This document shows positions 19,747-27,572 of a stretch of DNA of 64,000 nucleotides, in pieces. The stretch spans positions 2,592,153 to 2,656,152 of the forward strand of contig NZ_LMPM01000001.1 in NCBI RefSeq assembly GCF_001423845.1, given 5' to 3'. The DNA is from Sphingomonas sp. Leaf357. Lineage in GTDB: Bacteria > Pseudomonadota > Alphaproteobacteria > Sphingomonadales > Sphingomonadaceae. How positions within the stretch are numbered: position 1 is the first letter of the stretch; every line of letters starts with the position of its first letter. Under the pieces are notes generated by a model. It saw only the letters and a list, made by a program, of their open reading frames with translations, searched no databases and was not told where the DNA came from. Position numbers and translations under genes: made by a program.

Positions 19747-19762
19747 AAGACGCGATTGATCG

Positions 19763-21022
19763 TCAAATCGCCTTCATCACCAGCGATGCGTTGGTCCCGC
19801 CGAAGCCGAACGAATTGTTCAGCACCGCCTTCACCTTCCGCTCCTTCGCCGTGTGCGGCACGAGATCGACGCCGACGCAATTCTCGCTCGGATTGTCGAG
19901 GTTGAGCGTCGGCGGCACGATCTGGTCGCGCATCGCCAGGATGCAGAAGATGCTCTCCACCGCACCGGCCCCGCCGAGCAGATGCCCGATCGCCGACTTG
20001 GTCGAGGACATCGACAGCGTATCGATATTGCTGCCGAACAGACGGCGCACCGCGTTCAGCTCAAGCTCGTCGCCCAAAGGCGTCGAAGTGCCGTGCGCGT
20101 TGATGTAATCGATGTCCGACAATTGCAGGCCCGACTTGCGCATCGCCATTTCCATCGACCGGAACGCGCCCGACCCTTCCGGATGCGGGGCGGTCACGTG
20201 ATAGGCATCGCCCGACAGGCCGTAGCCAATCACCTCGGCATAGATCTTCGCGCCGCGCGCCTTGGCGTGCTCGTATTCCTCGAGGCAGACGACGCCTGCG
20301 CCCTCGCCCATCACGAAACCGTCGCGGTCCACATCATAGGGGCGGCTGGCGCGTTCCGGCGTATCGTTGAAGTTGGTGCTGAGCGCGCGCGCCTGGGCGA
20401 AACCGGCGATGCCCAACGGGCAGATCGCGCCTTCCGCGCCACCGGCGAGCATCACGTCGGCATCGTCCATCGCGATCATCCGCGCGGCGTCGCCGATCGA
20501 ATGCGCGCCGGTCGAACAGGCCGTGACGACGGCGTGGTTCGGGCCCATCAGGCCGTATTTGATCTGCACCTGCCCGGTGATCAGGTTGATCAGCCGCCCG
20601 TGCACGAAATGCGGCGAGACCCGGCTCGGTCCCTTTTCATACAGCACGATCGATTCGCTGGCGATGCCCGGAAGCCCGCCGATCCCGGCGCCGATCGAGC
20701 AGCCGGCGCGATATTTCTGCTCCTCGGTCATGTCGAGCAGCCCGGCATCCTCCAGCGCCTGACCGGCCGCGTCGATGCCGTAGATGATGAACGGATCCAC
20801 CTGCCGCTGCACCTTGTGATCCACGCGCTTGTTCGGATCGAAGCCATATTCGTGATCGGCCGGCTTCACCTCGCAGGCGATGCGACACTTATATTCGCTG
20901 GCGTCGAAACGCGTGATCACGTCGGCGCCGGATTTCGCGGCGATGATGTTCTTCCACGCCGTTTCGACATCTGCGCCGAGCGGGGTGACGAGGCCAAGTC
21001 CGGTTACGACAACACGGCGCAT
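19763..21022 (-). CDS. fabF: 3-oxoacyl-[acyl-carrier-protein] synthase II
   Basis: Elongates acyl-ACP by condensation with malonyl-ACP. 419 residues from MRRVVVTGLGLVTPLGADV at 21022; the frame is open for 67 codons further upstream but without family similarity. The active-site Cys lies in VTACSTGAHSIGDA, and the two His residues in NAHGTSTPLGD and AIGHLLGGAGAVE. NNSFGFGGTNASLV closes the domain. Follows acpP by 136 bases. Confidence 0.97.
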   Translation of the reverse strand: MRRVVVTGLGLVTPLGADVETAWKNIIAAKSGADVITRFDASEYKCRIACEVKPADHEYGFDPNKRVDHKVQRQVDPFIIYGIDAAGQALEDAGLLDMTEEQKYRAGCSIGAGIGGLPGIASESIVLYEKGPSRVSPHFVHGRLINLITGQVQIKYGLMGPNHAVVTACSTGAHSIGDAARMIAMDDADVMLAGGAEGAICPLGIAGFAQARALSTNFNDTPERASRPYDVDRDGFVMGEGAGVVCLEEYEHAKARGAKIYAEVIGYGLSGDAYHVTAPHPEGSGAFRSMEMAMRKSGLQLSDIDYINAHGTSTPLGDELELNAVRRLFGSNIDTLSMSSTKSAIGHLLGGAGAVESIFCILAMRDQIVPPTLNLDNPSENCVGVDLVPHTAKERKVKAVLNNSFGFGGTNASLVMKAI

Positions 21023-21158
21023 GGGTGGTTCTCCGTATCTCTTCAAAAGCGAACGGCCCCCCGCCCCTGTGCGATACGCCGGGACGGGGAGCCGTTCATG
21101 TCTTCGTGCGGTCGATGGGCGCGGGCCGCGCGATTGCGCGAGAACCCATGCCCGCCGA

Positions 21159-21395
21159 TCAGTCCTTATGCTCGTCGATGAAGGTGATCGCGTCCTTGAC
21201 GGTCGTGATCTTCTCGGCGGCATCGTCGGGGATCTCGACGCCGAACTCTTCCTCGAAGGCCATCACCAGCTCGACGATGTCGAGGCTGTCCGCACCAAGA
21301 TCGTCGATGAAGCTCGCGTCCTCGGTGACCTTGTCGGCTTCGACGCCGAGATGCTCGACGACAATCTTCTTAACGCGGTCTGCGGTCTCGCTCAT
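21159..21395 (-). CDS. acpP: Acyl carrier protein
   Basis: Carries growing acyl chains on a phosphopantetheine arm. 78 residues, acidic. The attachment serine is in [21 protein letters not shown]. Normal alphaproteobacterial order acpP-fabF follows. Confidence 0.98.
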   Translation of the reverse strand: MSETADRVKKIVVEHLGVEADKVTEDASFIDDLGADSLDIVELVMAFEEEFGVEIPDDAAEKITTVKDAITFIDEHKD

Positions 21396-21474
21396 GGTAT
21401 CGTCCCTCTATCGCTGGGGGTTTTTGGTAATTGCTGAACGCACGTAGAACGCGCTTGGAGCCTGCGCAAGGGGT

Positions 21475-22128
21475 TCAACCCTTCTTGAAGGACGCCCGGG
21501 CCACCTCTTGCAGATGCATTCCCCACAATCCCTGCGCGACGAGATGGGCCAGCTGCGTGCGTTGATCGTCGTCGAACTTGGCGGGATCCAGCCCTGCCGG
21601 TCCCATTCCCGCCATCGCGGTCGCCATCTGCGTGCCGTCCACCTTGCCGGAATCGAACGCCGCCTTCGTCGCCGCGTCGAGATGGTCGGACAGCGCGCGC
21701 AGGATGGTGGCATTCAGCCCCAGGTCGCGGCCCTGCCGCACGGCGTCGTCCAGAAAGATGCGTCCCGAAAAATACTGCAGGGCGGCGTTCTGGCGCACCG
21801 CGCCCCAGCCCTGTCCGGCGCGGCACGTCGCGATCGTCTCGCCGAGCAGGTGGAACGTCTCCTGCTGCTTGCGGGTCTTCGCGGCATATCCGGCTCTGAC
21901 GATGTCGATCAGATCGTCGAACGGAATGCGGTGCGAGAATTGATAGACGCACGCGACCGGCCCGGTATCGCGCGAACTCAGGTCGGAAGCGCTCGACGTG
22001 GTGTCGTTGCCGCCGGGCAAACCGCGCTGGCTGTAGTCCGGGCCGAGTCTCTGCGCGGCCGCGACGCCGGGCCACGATGCCAGCCCCGCCACGAGAAGAA
22101 CTACGCTTTTCAACCCCGACTTCAGCAT
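21475..22128 (-). CDS. Secreted protein of unknown function in the fab cluster
   Basis: 217 residues with a clear signal peptide (LKSGLKSVVLLVAGLASWPGVAAAQ, cleavage near residue 25). The mature part has two cysteines (VACVYQF and IATCRAGQGWG) that could form a disulfide. It is largely helical, ending with a lysine-rich tail. I recognise no family. It lies between fabG and acpP on the same strand, where most relatives have nothing, so it may be a lineage-specific insertion into the cluster or an independently regulated gene. Confidence 0.75.
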   Translation of the reverse strand: MLKSGLKSVVLLVAGLASWPGVAAAQRLGPDYSQRGLPGGNDTTSSASDLSSRDTGPVACVYQFSHRIPFDDLIDIVRAGYAAKTRKQQETFHLLGETIATCRAGQGWGAVRQNAALQYFSGRIFLDDAVRQGRDLGLNATILRALSDHLDAATKAAFDSGKVDGTQMATAMAGMGPAGLDPAKFDDDQRTQLAHLVAQGLWGMHLQEVARASFKKG

Positions 22129-22153
22129 CGTGCGTCTCCCCTACAGCGCCGGT

Positions 22154-22891
22154 TCAGATCATCGCCATGCCGCCGTTGACGTGCAACGTCTGGCCGGTGA
22201 CGTAGCCGGCTTCCCTGCTCGCCAGATAGACGACCGCGGCGCCGATGTCAGCGCCTTCGCCCATCTTTCCGGCCGGAATTCGTGCGTTGAGCGCCTCTTT
22301 CTGCGCATCGGGCAGCGCATCGGTCATCGGCGACGTGATGAAGCCGGGCGCGACGCAATTGACGGTGATGCCGCGGCTGGCGAGTTCCTGCGCCAGCGCC
22401 TTGGACATGCCGACCAGGCCCGCCTTGGACGCTGCATAGTTCGCCTGCCCCGGATTGCCCGTCGTGCCGACGACCGAGGTGATCGAGACGATCCGCCCGA
22501 ACCGCGCCTTCATCATCGGCCGCGCCGCCGCCCGCGCCAGCCGGAACGCCGCCTCCAAATTGACGCGAATGACGGTATCCCACTCCTCGTCCTTCATCCG
22601 CATCACCAGATTGTCGCGCGTGACGCCAGCGTTGTTGACGACGATGTCCAGCTTGCCGAACGCTTCGACCGCCGATGGCACCAGCGCATCGACCGCCGCC
22701 CCGTCGGACAGGTCGCACGGCAAGGCGACATGGTCCCCCCCGAGGCTGTCCCTGAATGCCTCCAGCTTGCCGAGATTGGACCCGGACACCGCCAACCGCG
22801 CCCCCTGCGCGGCGAGCGCCTGAGCGACGGCGGAGCCGATCCCGCCCGATGCGCCGGTAACGAGCGCGGTCATCCCTGTGAGGTCGAACAT
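22154..22891 (-). CDS. fabG: 3-oxoacyl-[acyl-carrier-protein] reductase
   Basis: NADPH-dependent reduction of 3-oxoacyl-ACP. 245 residues, classical SDR. The nucleotide-binding motif is VTGASGGIGSAVAQAL. The catalytic tetrad lies in NNAGVTRDN, SITSVVG and YAASKAG. The C-terminal HVNGGMAMI is typical of FabG. In relatives the upstream neighbour fabD is adjacent; here a GxxExxY cassette separates them. Confidence 0.96.
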   Translation of the reverse strand: MFDLTGMTALVTGASGGIGSAVAQALAAQGARLAVSGSNLGKLEAFRDSLGGDHVALPCDLSDGAAVDALVPSAVEAFGKLDIVVNNAGVTRDNLVMRMKDEEWDTVIRVNLEAAFRLARAAARPMMKARFGRIVSITSVVGTTGNPGQANYAASKAGLVGMSKALAQELASRGITVNCVAPGFITSPMTDALPDAQKEALNARIPAGKMGEGADIGAAVVYLASREAGYVTGQTLHVNGGMAMI

Positions 22892-22902
22892 CAGTTACTC
22901 CA

Positions 22903-23376
22903 TTAGATTTTGTTCACGCGGAGACGCGGAGACGCGGAGGAGCGGTGTTCATTGACGATCCGCCGTACTCCCTCCTTGAGCGTTGCGCCGCCGAAATTGA
23001 TGAGCATCCCGACGGGCTGTTTGGTCAATCGCAGATACGTTAGCAATTGCTTGCCATGAGCTGCATTTAAACGTTCGACGGATTTAATTTCTACGATCAG
23101 ACGTTCATCGACCAACAGATCAATACGAAACGCGGCTTCAAAAACCATCCCCTCGAATTCGATGTTAACGGGGCGCTGACGCGCCACCTTATATCCCATT
23201 TCGATCAGCTTGGTCGCCAGAACGGTTTCGTACACGCTCTCAAGCAGCCCTGACCCAAGATCACGGTGCAGTCGCAGCGCTACGGCGAGCACATCGCCAC
23301 TTATCTCATCGATATCCCGCACGTCTTCTCCGCGTCTCCGCGCCTCCGCGTGAACCATCCTACTAGAGGCTTGCAA
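22903..23376 (-). CDS. GxxExxY protein (predicted PD-(D/E)XK-like nuclease fold)
   Basis: 157 residues. GSGLLESVYETVL holds the family-naming G-x-x-E-x-x-Y motif, and FRIDLLVDERLIVEIKSVERL gives the D...E-x-K nuclease-like core. The biological role of the family is not established. Both protein ends (MVHAEARRRGEDV and SASPRLRVN) are translated from the inverted repeats that flank the gene. The true start may be the ATG of MVHAEARRR rather than the more upstream ATG inside the fabD 3' end. It is a foreign insertion between fabD and fabG. Confidence 0.85.
   Translation of the reverse strand: MQASSRMVHAEARRRGEDVRDIDEISGDVLAVALRLHRDLGSGLLESVYETVLATKLIEMGYKVARQRPVNIEFEGMVFEAAFRIDLLVDERLIVEIKSVERLNAAHGKQLLTYLRLTKQPVGMLINFGGATLKEGVRRIVNEHRSSASPRLRVNKI
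22912..22939. repeat. Left inverted repeat of the GxxExxY cassette
   Basis: 28 bases made of GTTC followed by ACGCGGAG octamers. It pairs with the copy at 23328-23355 with a single mismatch. Confidence 0.9.
23328..23355. repeat. Right inverted repeat of the GxxExxY cassette
   Basis: Reverse complement of the 28-base repeat at 22912-22939 with one difference. It overlaps the N-terminal codons of the GxxExxY gene and lies just outside the fabD stop region. Confidence 0.9.
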
Positions 23377-24298
23377 AAAGCCCTTCGATATCGTCCATCG
23401 TGATCACGCTCGTCGCCTCGACGTCGGGGGCGATGCGTTTGACCATCGGGCTCAGCACCTTGCCGCCGAATTCCACGAAGCGGTCCACGCCGGTCCCGGC
23501 CATCGCCAGCACCGATTCGCGCCAGCGCACCATGCCCGTCACCTGCTCCACAAGCAGGCGGCGGATCGTGTCGGGATCGCTGACCGCCGCCGCCGTGACG
23601 TTGGCGAACACCGGCACCAACGGCGCATCGATGCGCGCCTCGGCCAGCGCCTTTTCCATCGCGTCGGCGGCCGGCTGCATCAGCGGGCAATGGAACGGCG
23701 CGGAAACCGGCAGCAGCACCGCGCGCTTGGCACCCATGTCCTTCGCCATGGCGATCGCCCGCTCGATCGCGCCGCGCGCGCCGGAGATCACCACCTGCGA
23801 CGGATCATTGTCGTTCGCCACGGTGCACACCTCGCCCTCGGCGGCGGCAGCGGCGATCGCCTTGGCCTTTTCGACATCGGCGCCGAGCAGGGCGGCCATC
23901 GCCCCCTCGCCCACCGGCACCGCGGCCTGCATCGCCTGGCCGCGATGCTTGAGCAGGATCGCCGTCGTCGCCAGATCCAGCGCGCCCGCCGCGCACAGCG
24001 CCGTATATTCGCCGAGCGAGTGGCCGGCGACGTAATCCGCCTTGTCGGCCAGCCGCATGCCCCCCTCCCGCTCCAGCACGCGCAAGGTGGCGATCGCGTT
24101 CGCCATGATCGCCGGCTGGGCATTCTCGGTCAGTACGAGCTGATCCTCCGGCCCCTCGGTCATCAGGCGGAAGAGATGCTGGCCCAGCGCCTCGTCGACC
24201 TCCTGAAAGACCGCCTTGGCGACCGGGCTGGCGTCGGACAGGGCCTTGCCCATGCCGACGGCCTGGCTGCCCTGCCCGGGAAAGATGAATGCTCGCAT
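23363..24298 (-). CDS. fabD: Malonyl-CoA:ACP transacylase
   Basis: Loads malonate on ACP. 311 residues. FIFPGQGSQAVGMGKAL opens the protein. The nucleophile Ser lies in YVAGHSLGEYTALCAAGAL and the catalytic His in VSAPFHCPLMQPAADAM. It starts the minus-strand fab cluster and probably carries the main promoter upstream (24299-24468). Confidence 0.97.
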   Translation of the reverse strand: MRAFIFPGQGSQAVGMGKALSDASPVAKAVFQEVDEALGQHLFRLMTEGPEDQLVLTENAQPAIMANAIATLRVLEREGGMRLADKADYVAGHSLGEYTALCAAGALDLATTAILLKHRGQAMQAAVPVGEGAMAALLGADVEKAKAIAAAAAEGEVCTVANDNDPSQVVISGARGAIERAIAMAKDMGAKRAVLLPVSAPFHCPLMQPAADAMEKALAEARIDAPLVPVFANVTAAAVSDPDTIRRLLVEQVTGMVRWRESVLAMAGTGVDRFVEFGGKVLSPMVKRIAPDVEATSVITMDDIEGLFASL

Positions 24299-24468
24299 GG
24301 GTTTCGCTCCGTGATCAGGCGCGCCGGACTAGACATGCGCGAAGCCCCCGGCAAGCTTGCGACAATTTGCGACCATTTCGTCGCATTGTTGGGACGGGGC
24401 TGCGACACCTGCCTCCCATTTAGGAGAGGACGCCAAGAACGGCGCCGGGTTTTTCGGGAGTTAAAACC

Positions 24469-24828
24469 ATGAAGAAGATCATCCTCGCAGCATTGGCCGC
24501 CACGGTCGCCATCTCGCCCCTCGCCGCCACGGTGGCCGAAGCGCAGCAATATCAGCAGCGTCGCGACACCACGATCGTCAAGCGCAACGGCAATGTCGTG
24601 CAGCGCACCGTCACCCGTCAGGCGGCACCGCAATATCGCAACTGGCGCAAGGGCGAGCGCTTCGACCGTCGCTATGCGCAGAATTATCGCCAGATCGATT
24701 ATCGCCAGTATCGCGGCCTGCGCGCCCCGCCGCGCGGCTACCATTATGTCCGCTCGGGCAACGATGCGGTTCTGGTCGGCATCACCAGCGGGCTGATCGC
24801 CGCCGTCGTCACCGGTGCGATCCGGTAA
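24469..24828 (+). CDS. RcnB-family periplasmic protein
   Basis: 119 residues. A signal peptide (KKIILAALAATVAISPLAATVAEAQ) is followed by an arginine/tyrosine-rich region and the RcnB signature YRQYRGLRAPPRGYHYVRSGNDAVLVGI, then a hydrophobic C-terminus. In E. coli RcnB modulates nickel/cobalt efflux; sphingomonads carry many paralogues whose function is unknown. It is divergent from fabD. A GCGAC-N6-GTCGC inverted repeat lies in the shared upstream region. Confidence 0.85.
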   Translation: MKKIILAALAATVAISPLAATVAEAQQYQQRRDTTIVKRNGNVVQRTVTRQAAPQYRNWRKGERFDRRYAQNYRQIDYRQYRGLRAPPRGYHYVRSGNDAVLVGITSGLIAAVVTGAIR

Positions 24829-24953
24829 CTTCACCCGGTAGATCATCGGGCATGCCAGCCGGGTGGCGGCGGGACTTCGGTTCCGCCGCCATCTTGCTAT
24901 GGAGCATCGGCATCTGGCATCAGACTCGCCGGACCTTGCTGGAGCGACCGGAC

Positions 24954-25736
24954 ATGCGCATGCGGACCTGGGTATTGGCGGCGGCCGTCGCCGGCACGGC
25001 GAGCGTGCCCTATCTGGTCAACGGCCAGGCGCGGTCCGGCTATCTGCCCTCCGGCACGCTCGACATCACGCAGGTGCTATCGCCCGCGCCCAAGCCCGAC
25101 GACGAGCGCGGGCGAGCCGACCGGGCGATCTTCAAGGCGACGCGCGCACTGCTCAAGACCCCGCGCGGCGACCTTGCCACCCGCGACGTGACCACCAGCG
25201 TGCCATATATGGCGAGCGCGTATTCCTGCGCGCTGGGCGTGACGTTGAGCCCGGAAACTGCACCGCTGACGGTCAAGCTGATCGCCAAGGCCGGAGTGGA
25301 TTCGGGCACGCAATCCGGCGCGGCGAAAGACTTCTACAAGCGACTGCGCCCGTTCCAGATCGATACCGGCGCGATTTGCCAACCGGCGGAGCAGTTGAAG
25401 GGCAGCTACGATTACCCCTCCGGCCACACGACCTGGGGCTGGACCTGGGCGCTGATCCTCGCCGAACTCGCGCCGGATCGCGCCACGCCGATTCTGGCGC
25501 GGGGGCGGGCCTATGGCGAAAGCCGCATCGTCTGCGGGGTGCACAATGCCAGCGCGGTCGAGGCCGGGCGGATCACCGCATCGTCCAGCGTCGCGGCGGA
25601 ACACGGGCAGGCATCGTTCATCGCCGATGTCGCAGCGGCGAAGGCGGAGATCGCGGCGCTGCGGGCAAACCCGGCGGCAGCGAAACCAACCGGATGCGAC
25701 GCTGAAGCGAAGCTGGTGGCGCAACCCATCCTCTGA
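24954..25736 (+). CDS. Class A non-specific acid phosphatase (PAP2 superfamily), altered motif
   Basis: Periplasmic phosphomonoesterase family, 260 residues, with a signal peptide (about residues 1-26). Three PAP2 motifs are recognisable: K125-x6-R132-P133 (KDFYKRLRP), PSGH at 155-158, and S190-R191-x5-H197. In canonical enzymes the third motif ends x3-D; here that position is Ala201 (HNASAV). The aspartate normally supports the nucleophilic His, so activity may be reduced or use another acid. The start at 24954 follows GGAG at 9 bases; ATG at 24960 is an alternative. Confidence 0.88.
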   Translation: MRMRTWVLAAAVAGTASVPYLVNGQARSGYLPSGTLDITQVLSPAPKPDDERGRADRAIFKATRALLKTPRGDLATRDVTTSVPYMASAYSCALGVTLSPETAPLTVKLIAKAGVDSGTQSGAAKDFYKRLRPFQIDTGAICQPAEQLKGSYDYPSGHTTWGWTWALILAELAPDRATPILARGRAYGESRIVCGVHNASAVEAGRITASSSVAAEHGQASFIADVAAAKAEIAALRANPAAAKPTGCDAEAKLVAQPIL

Positions 25737-25919
25737 CGGCGTCCGGCCACTCCACCTCCGCAGGCATCAAGCACCTTGCCTTCTCCCCGAAATCCGCTAT
25801 GGACCGCCGCTTCGGGGCGGTCCGCACACGCGGCCCGCCCCGTTGCATTGAGTACGACAGCCGGAGGGGCGTCTCGCATGGTGCGGGCGTCAGCGATCGG
25901 CCAAGACGAAGGACAAGAC

Positions 25920-26345
25920 ATGGCTCTTTACGAGCACGTGTTCCTTGCGCGCCAGGATCTGGCACAGGCGCAGGTGGACGCTCTGGCGGAAAACGCCAAG
26001 AAGATCATCGACGACAACAATGGTCGCGTCGTGAAGACGGAAAATTGGGGCCTGCGCAGCCTGGCGTACAAGATCGCCAAGAACCGCAAGGCACATTACG
26101 TCATGCTAGAAATCGATGCCCCCGGCGATGTCGTTGCCGAGCTGGAGCGTCAGACGCAGATCAACGAAGACGTCATCCGCTACATGACCGTCAAGGTCGA
26201 AGGCCATGAAGACGGCCCGAGCGTCATGATGCGCAAGTCCGATCGTGACCGTGAGCGTCGCAGCGACCGCGAAGGCGGCCGCCCCGACCGTGGTGATCGT
26301 CCCGAGCGCTCCGAGCGCCCGCGTCGTGACTTCGACGGCGAATAA
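25920..26345 (+). CDS. rpsF: 30S ribosomal protein S6
   Basis: Binds 16S rRNA with S18. 141 residues. The N-terminal S6 fold ([22 protein letters not shown] ... [11 protein letters not shown]) is followed by a highly charged [22 protein letters not shown] tail usual in alphaproteobacteria. The start at 25920 is fixed by homology; the frame extends upstream without it. First of three ribosomal genes. The GC-rich leader may hold an S6:S18 autoregulatory structure, which I could not verify. Confidence 0.97.
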   Translation: MALYEHVFLARQDLAQAQVDALAENAKKIIDDNNGRVVKTENWGLRSLAYKIAKNRKAHYVMLEIDAPGDVVAELERQTQINEDVIRYMTVKVEGHEDGPSVMMRKSDRDRERRSDREGGRPDRGDRPERSERPRRDFDGE

Positions 26346-26359
26346 GGAGCATATAGACA

Positions 26360-26584
26360 ATGGCACGCCCATTTTTCCGCCGCCGCAAGTCCTGCCCGTT
26401 CTCGGCCAAGGACGCCCCACGGATCGACTATAAGGACGTCCGGTTGCTGCAGGGCTTCGTGTCCGAGCGCGGCAAGATCGTCCCGAGCCGCATCACCTCG
26501 GTGAGCGGCAAGAAGCAGCGCGAACTCGCCCAGGCGATCAAGCGCGCCCGTCATCTGGGCCTGCTGCCCTACATCGTTAAGTAA
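26360..26584 (+). CDS. rpsR: 30S ribosomal protein S18
   Basis: 74 residues. [38 protein letters not shown] and [20 protein letters not shown] are the conserved S18 blocks. Placed 14 bases after rpsF. Confidence 0.98.
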   Translation: MARPFFRRRKSCPFSAKDAPRIDYKDVRLLQGFVSERGKIVPSRITSVSGKKQRELAQAIKRARHLGLLPYIVK

Positions 26585-26597
26585 GGGGGACAGACCC

Positions 26598-27209
26598 ATG
26601 CAAGTCATCCTGCTGGAACGCGTCGAAAAGCTTGGGCAGATCGGCGACGTCGTCACCGTGAAGGACGGGTTCGCCCGGAACTTCCTGCTGCCGAACAAGA
26701 AGGCGCTGCGTTCGAACACCGCCAACCTCAAGGTGTTCGAAAAGAACCGCGAATCGATCGTTGCCGAGAACGCCAAGCGTCGCGGCGAGGCCGAGATCGA
26801 GGCGAAGGACATCGACGGCACCACGCTGACGCTGATCCGCCAGTCGTCCAACACCGGCCAGCTCTACGGCTCGGTCGCGGTGCGCGATCTGCTCGAAGCG
26901 CTCGAAGCCGACGGCCACAAGGTCGCCAAGTCGGCGATCGTCCTCAACAAGCCGATCAAGGCGATCGGCGTGTACGAGGTGAAGGTCACGCTGCATCCGG
27001 AAGTCGCCGTGACCGTCAAGGTCAACGTCGCACGCTCGCCTGAAGAGGCCGAGATGCAGGCGCAGGGCGTCAACGTGATGGAGGCCATGTTCGAGAAGGA
27101 CGAGGCCGGATTCGTCGAAGCCTATGATCCGAACGCCGAGCCGGGCGCGACCGCCGAGGTCCAGTCCGACGCCCCGGCATCGGACGAAGCGACCACGACC
27201 GAAGGCTGA
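26598..27209 (+). CDS. rplI: 50S ribosomal protein L9
   Basis: 203 residues, longer than the ~150 of E. coli because of an acidic, alanine-rich C-terminal extension after residue ~150. The N-terminal rRNA-binding domain reads MQVILLERVEKLGQIGDVVTVKDGFARNFLLP. Last gene of rpsF-rpsR-rplI, followed by a terminator. Confidence 0.97.
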   Translation: MQVILLERVEKLGQIGDVVTVKDGFARNFLLPNKKALRSNTANLKVFEKNRESIVAENAKRRGEAEIEAKDIDGTTLTLIRQSSNTGQLYGSVAVRDLLEALEADGHKVAKSAIVLNKPIKAIGVYEVKVTLHPEVAVTVKVNVARSPEEAEMQAQGVNVMEAMFEKDEAGFVEAYDPNAEPGATAEVQSDAPASDEATTTEG

Positions 27210-27232
27210 GCCTCTCGTTCAAGCTATCGAAA

Positions 27233-27266
27233 AGGCCGTCCGGAGCGATCCGGGCGGCCTTTTTGT
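27233..27266 (+). terminator. Terminator of rpsF-rpsR-rplI
   Basis: GC-rich stem GGCCGTCCGG / CCGGGCGGCC with loop AGCGAT, followed by TTTTTG. The 26-base core 27235-27260 recurs as an exact reverse complement at 27300-27325. Confidence 0.88.
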
Positions 27267-27288
27267 TTACGTTTCCGGATCGTGAAAC

Positions 27289-27325
27289 AAAAGAAAAGGG
27301 CCGCCCGGATCGCTCCGGACGGCCC
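27289..27325 (-). terminator. Minus-strand terminator, inverted twin of the rplI terminator
   Basis: On the minus strand the same hairpin (GGCCGTCCGG ... CCGGGCGGCC) is followed by CTTTTCTTTT. It faces the rplI terminator with 39 bases between them. It would end transcripts from the mutL side. Confidence 0.8.
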
Positions 27326-27373
27326 ATTCGCTCGATTGTCGCTTTCCGGGGGGGAGAAAGCGCCAAACTCAGA

Positions 27374-27451
27374 TCACGGCACCGCCACGCATGCGCCGAC
27401 GACGGCGACCAGCGGGATCAGTGCGAAGATCAACGGGGCAATGCTCTTCAT
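27374..27451 (-). CDS. Candidate 25-residue hydrophobic peptide
   Basis: Short frame reading MKSIAPLIFALIPLVAVVGAC followed by VAVP. It is one lysine followed by a membrane-length hydrophobic stretch and a lipobox-like G-A-C near the end. It lies between the mutL stop and the minus-strand terminator, which shows that transcripts cross it. The ribosome binding site is weak, and no homologue is known to me, so translation is unproven. Confidence 0.35.
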   Translation of the reverse strand: MKSIAPLIFALIPLVAVVGACVAVP

Positions 27452-27572
27452 GGGGAATTCACTTCGTGATCTGAGGACCTGATCACTAAATGCGCACCGG
27501 GGCCAAAGGTTTCCAGCGGATGAACGGAAATCTCGCTGCGGCAGCCCGAAAGCGTCCCGCGACGAACCGAGT

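Noticed and set aside
21023..21223. N-terminal extension of FabF
   Set aside because: 67 codons with no similarity, overlapping the acpP 3' region; MRRVVVTGLG start is typical.
25861..25919. S6:S18 autoregulatory leader element
   Set aside because: A hairpin is possible but I could not match the conserved elements with confidence.
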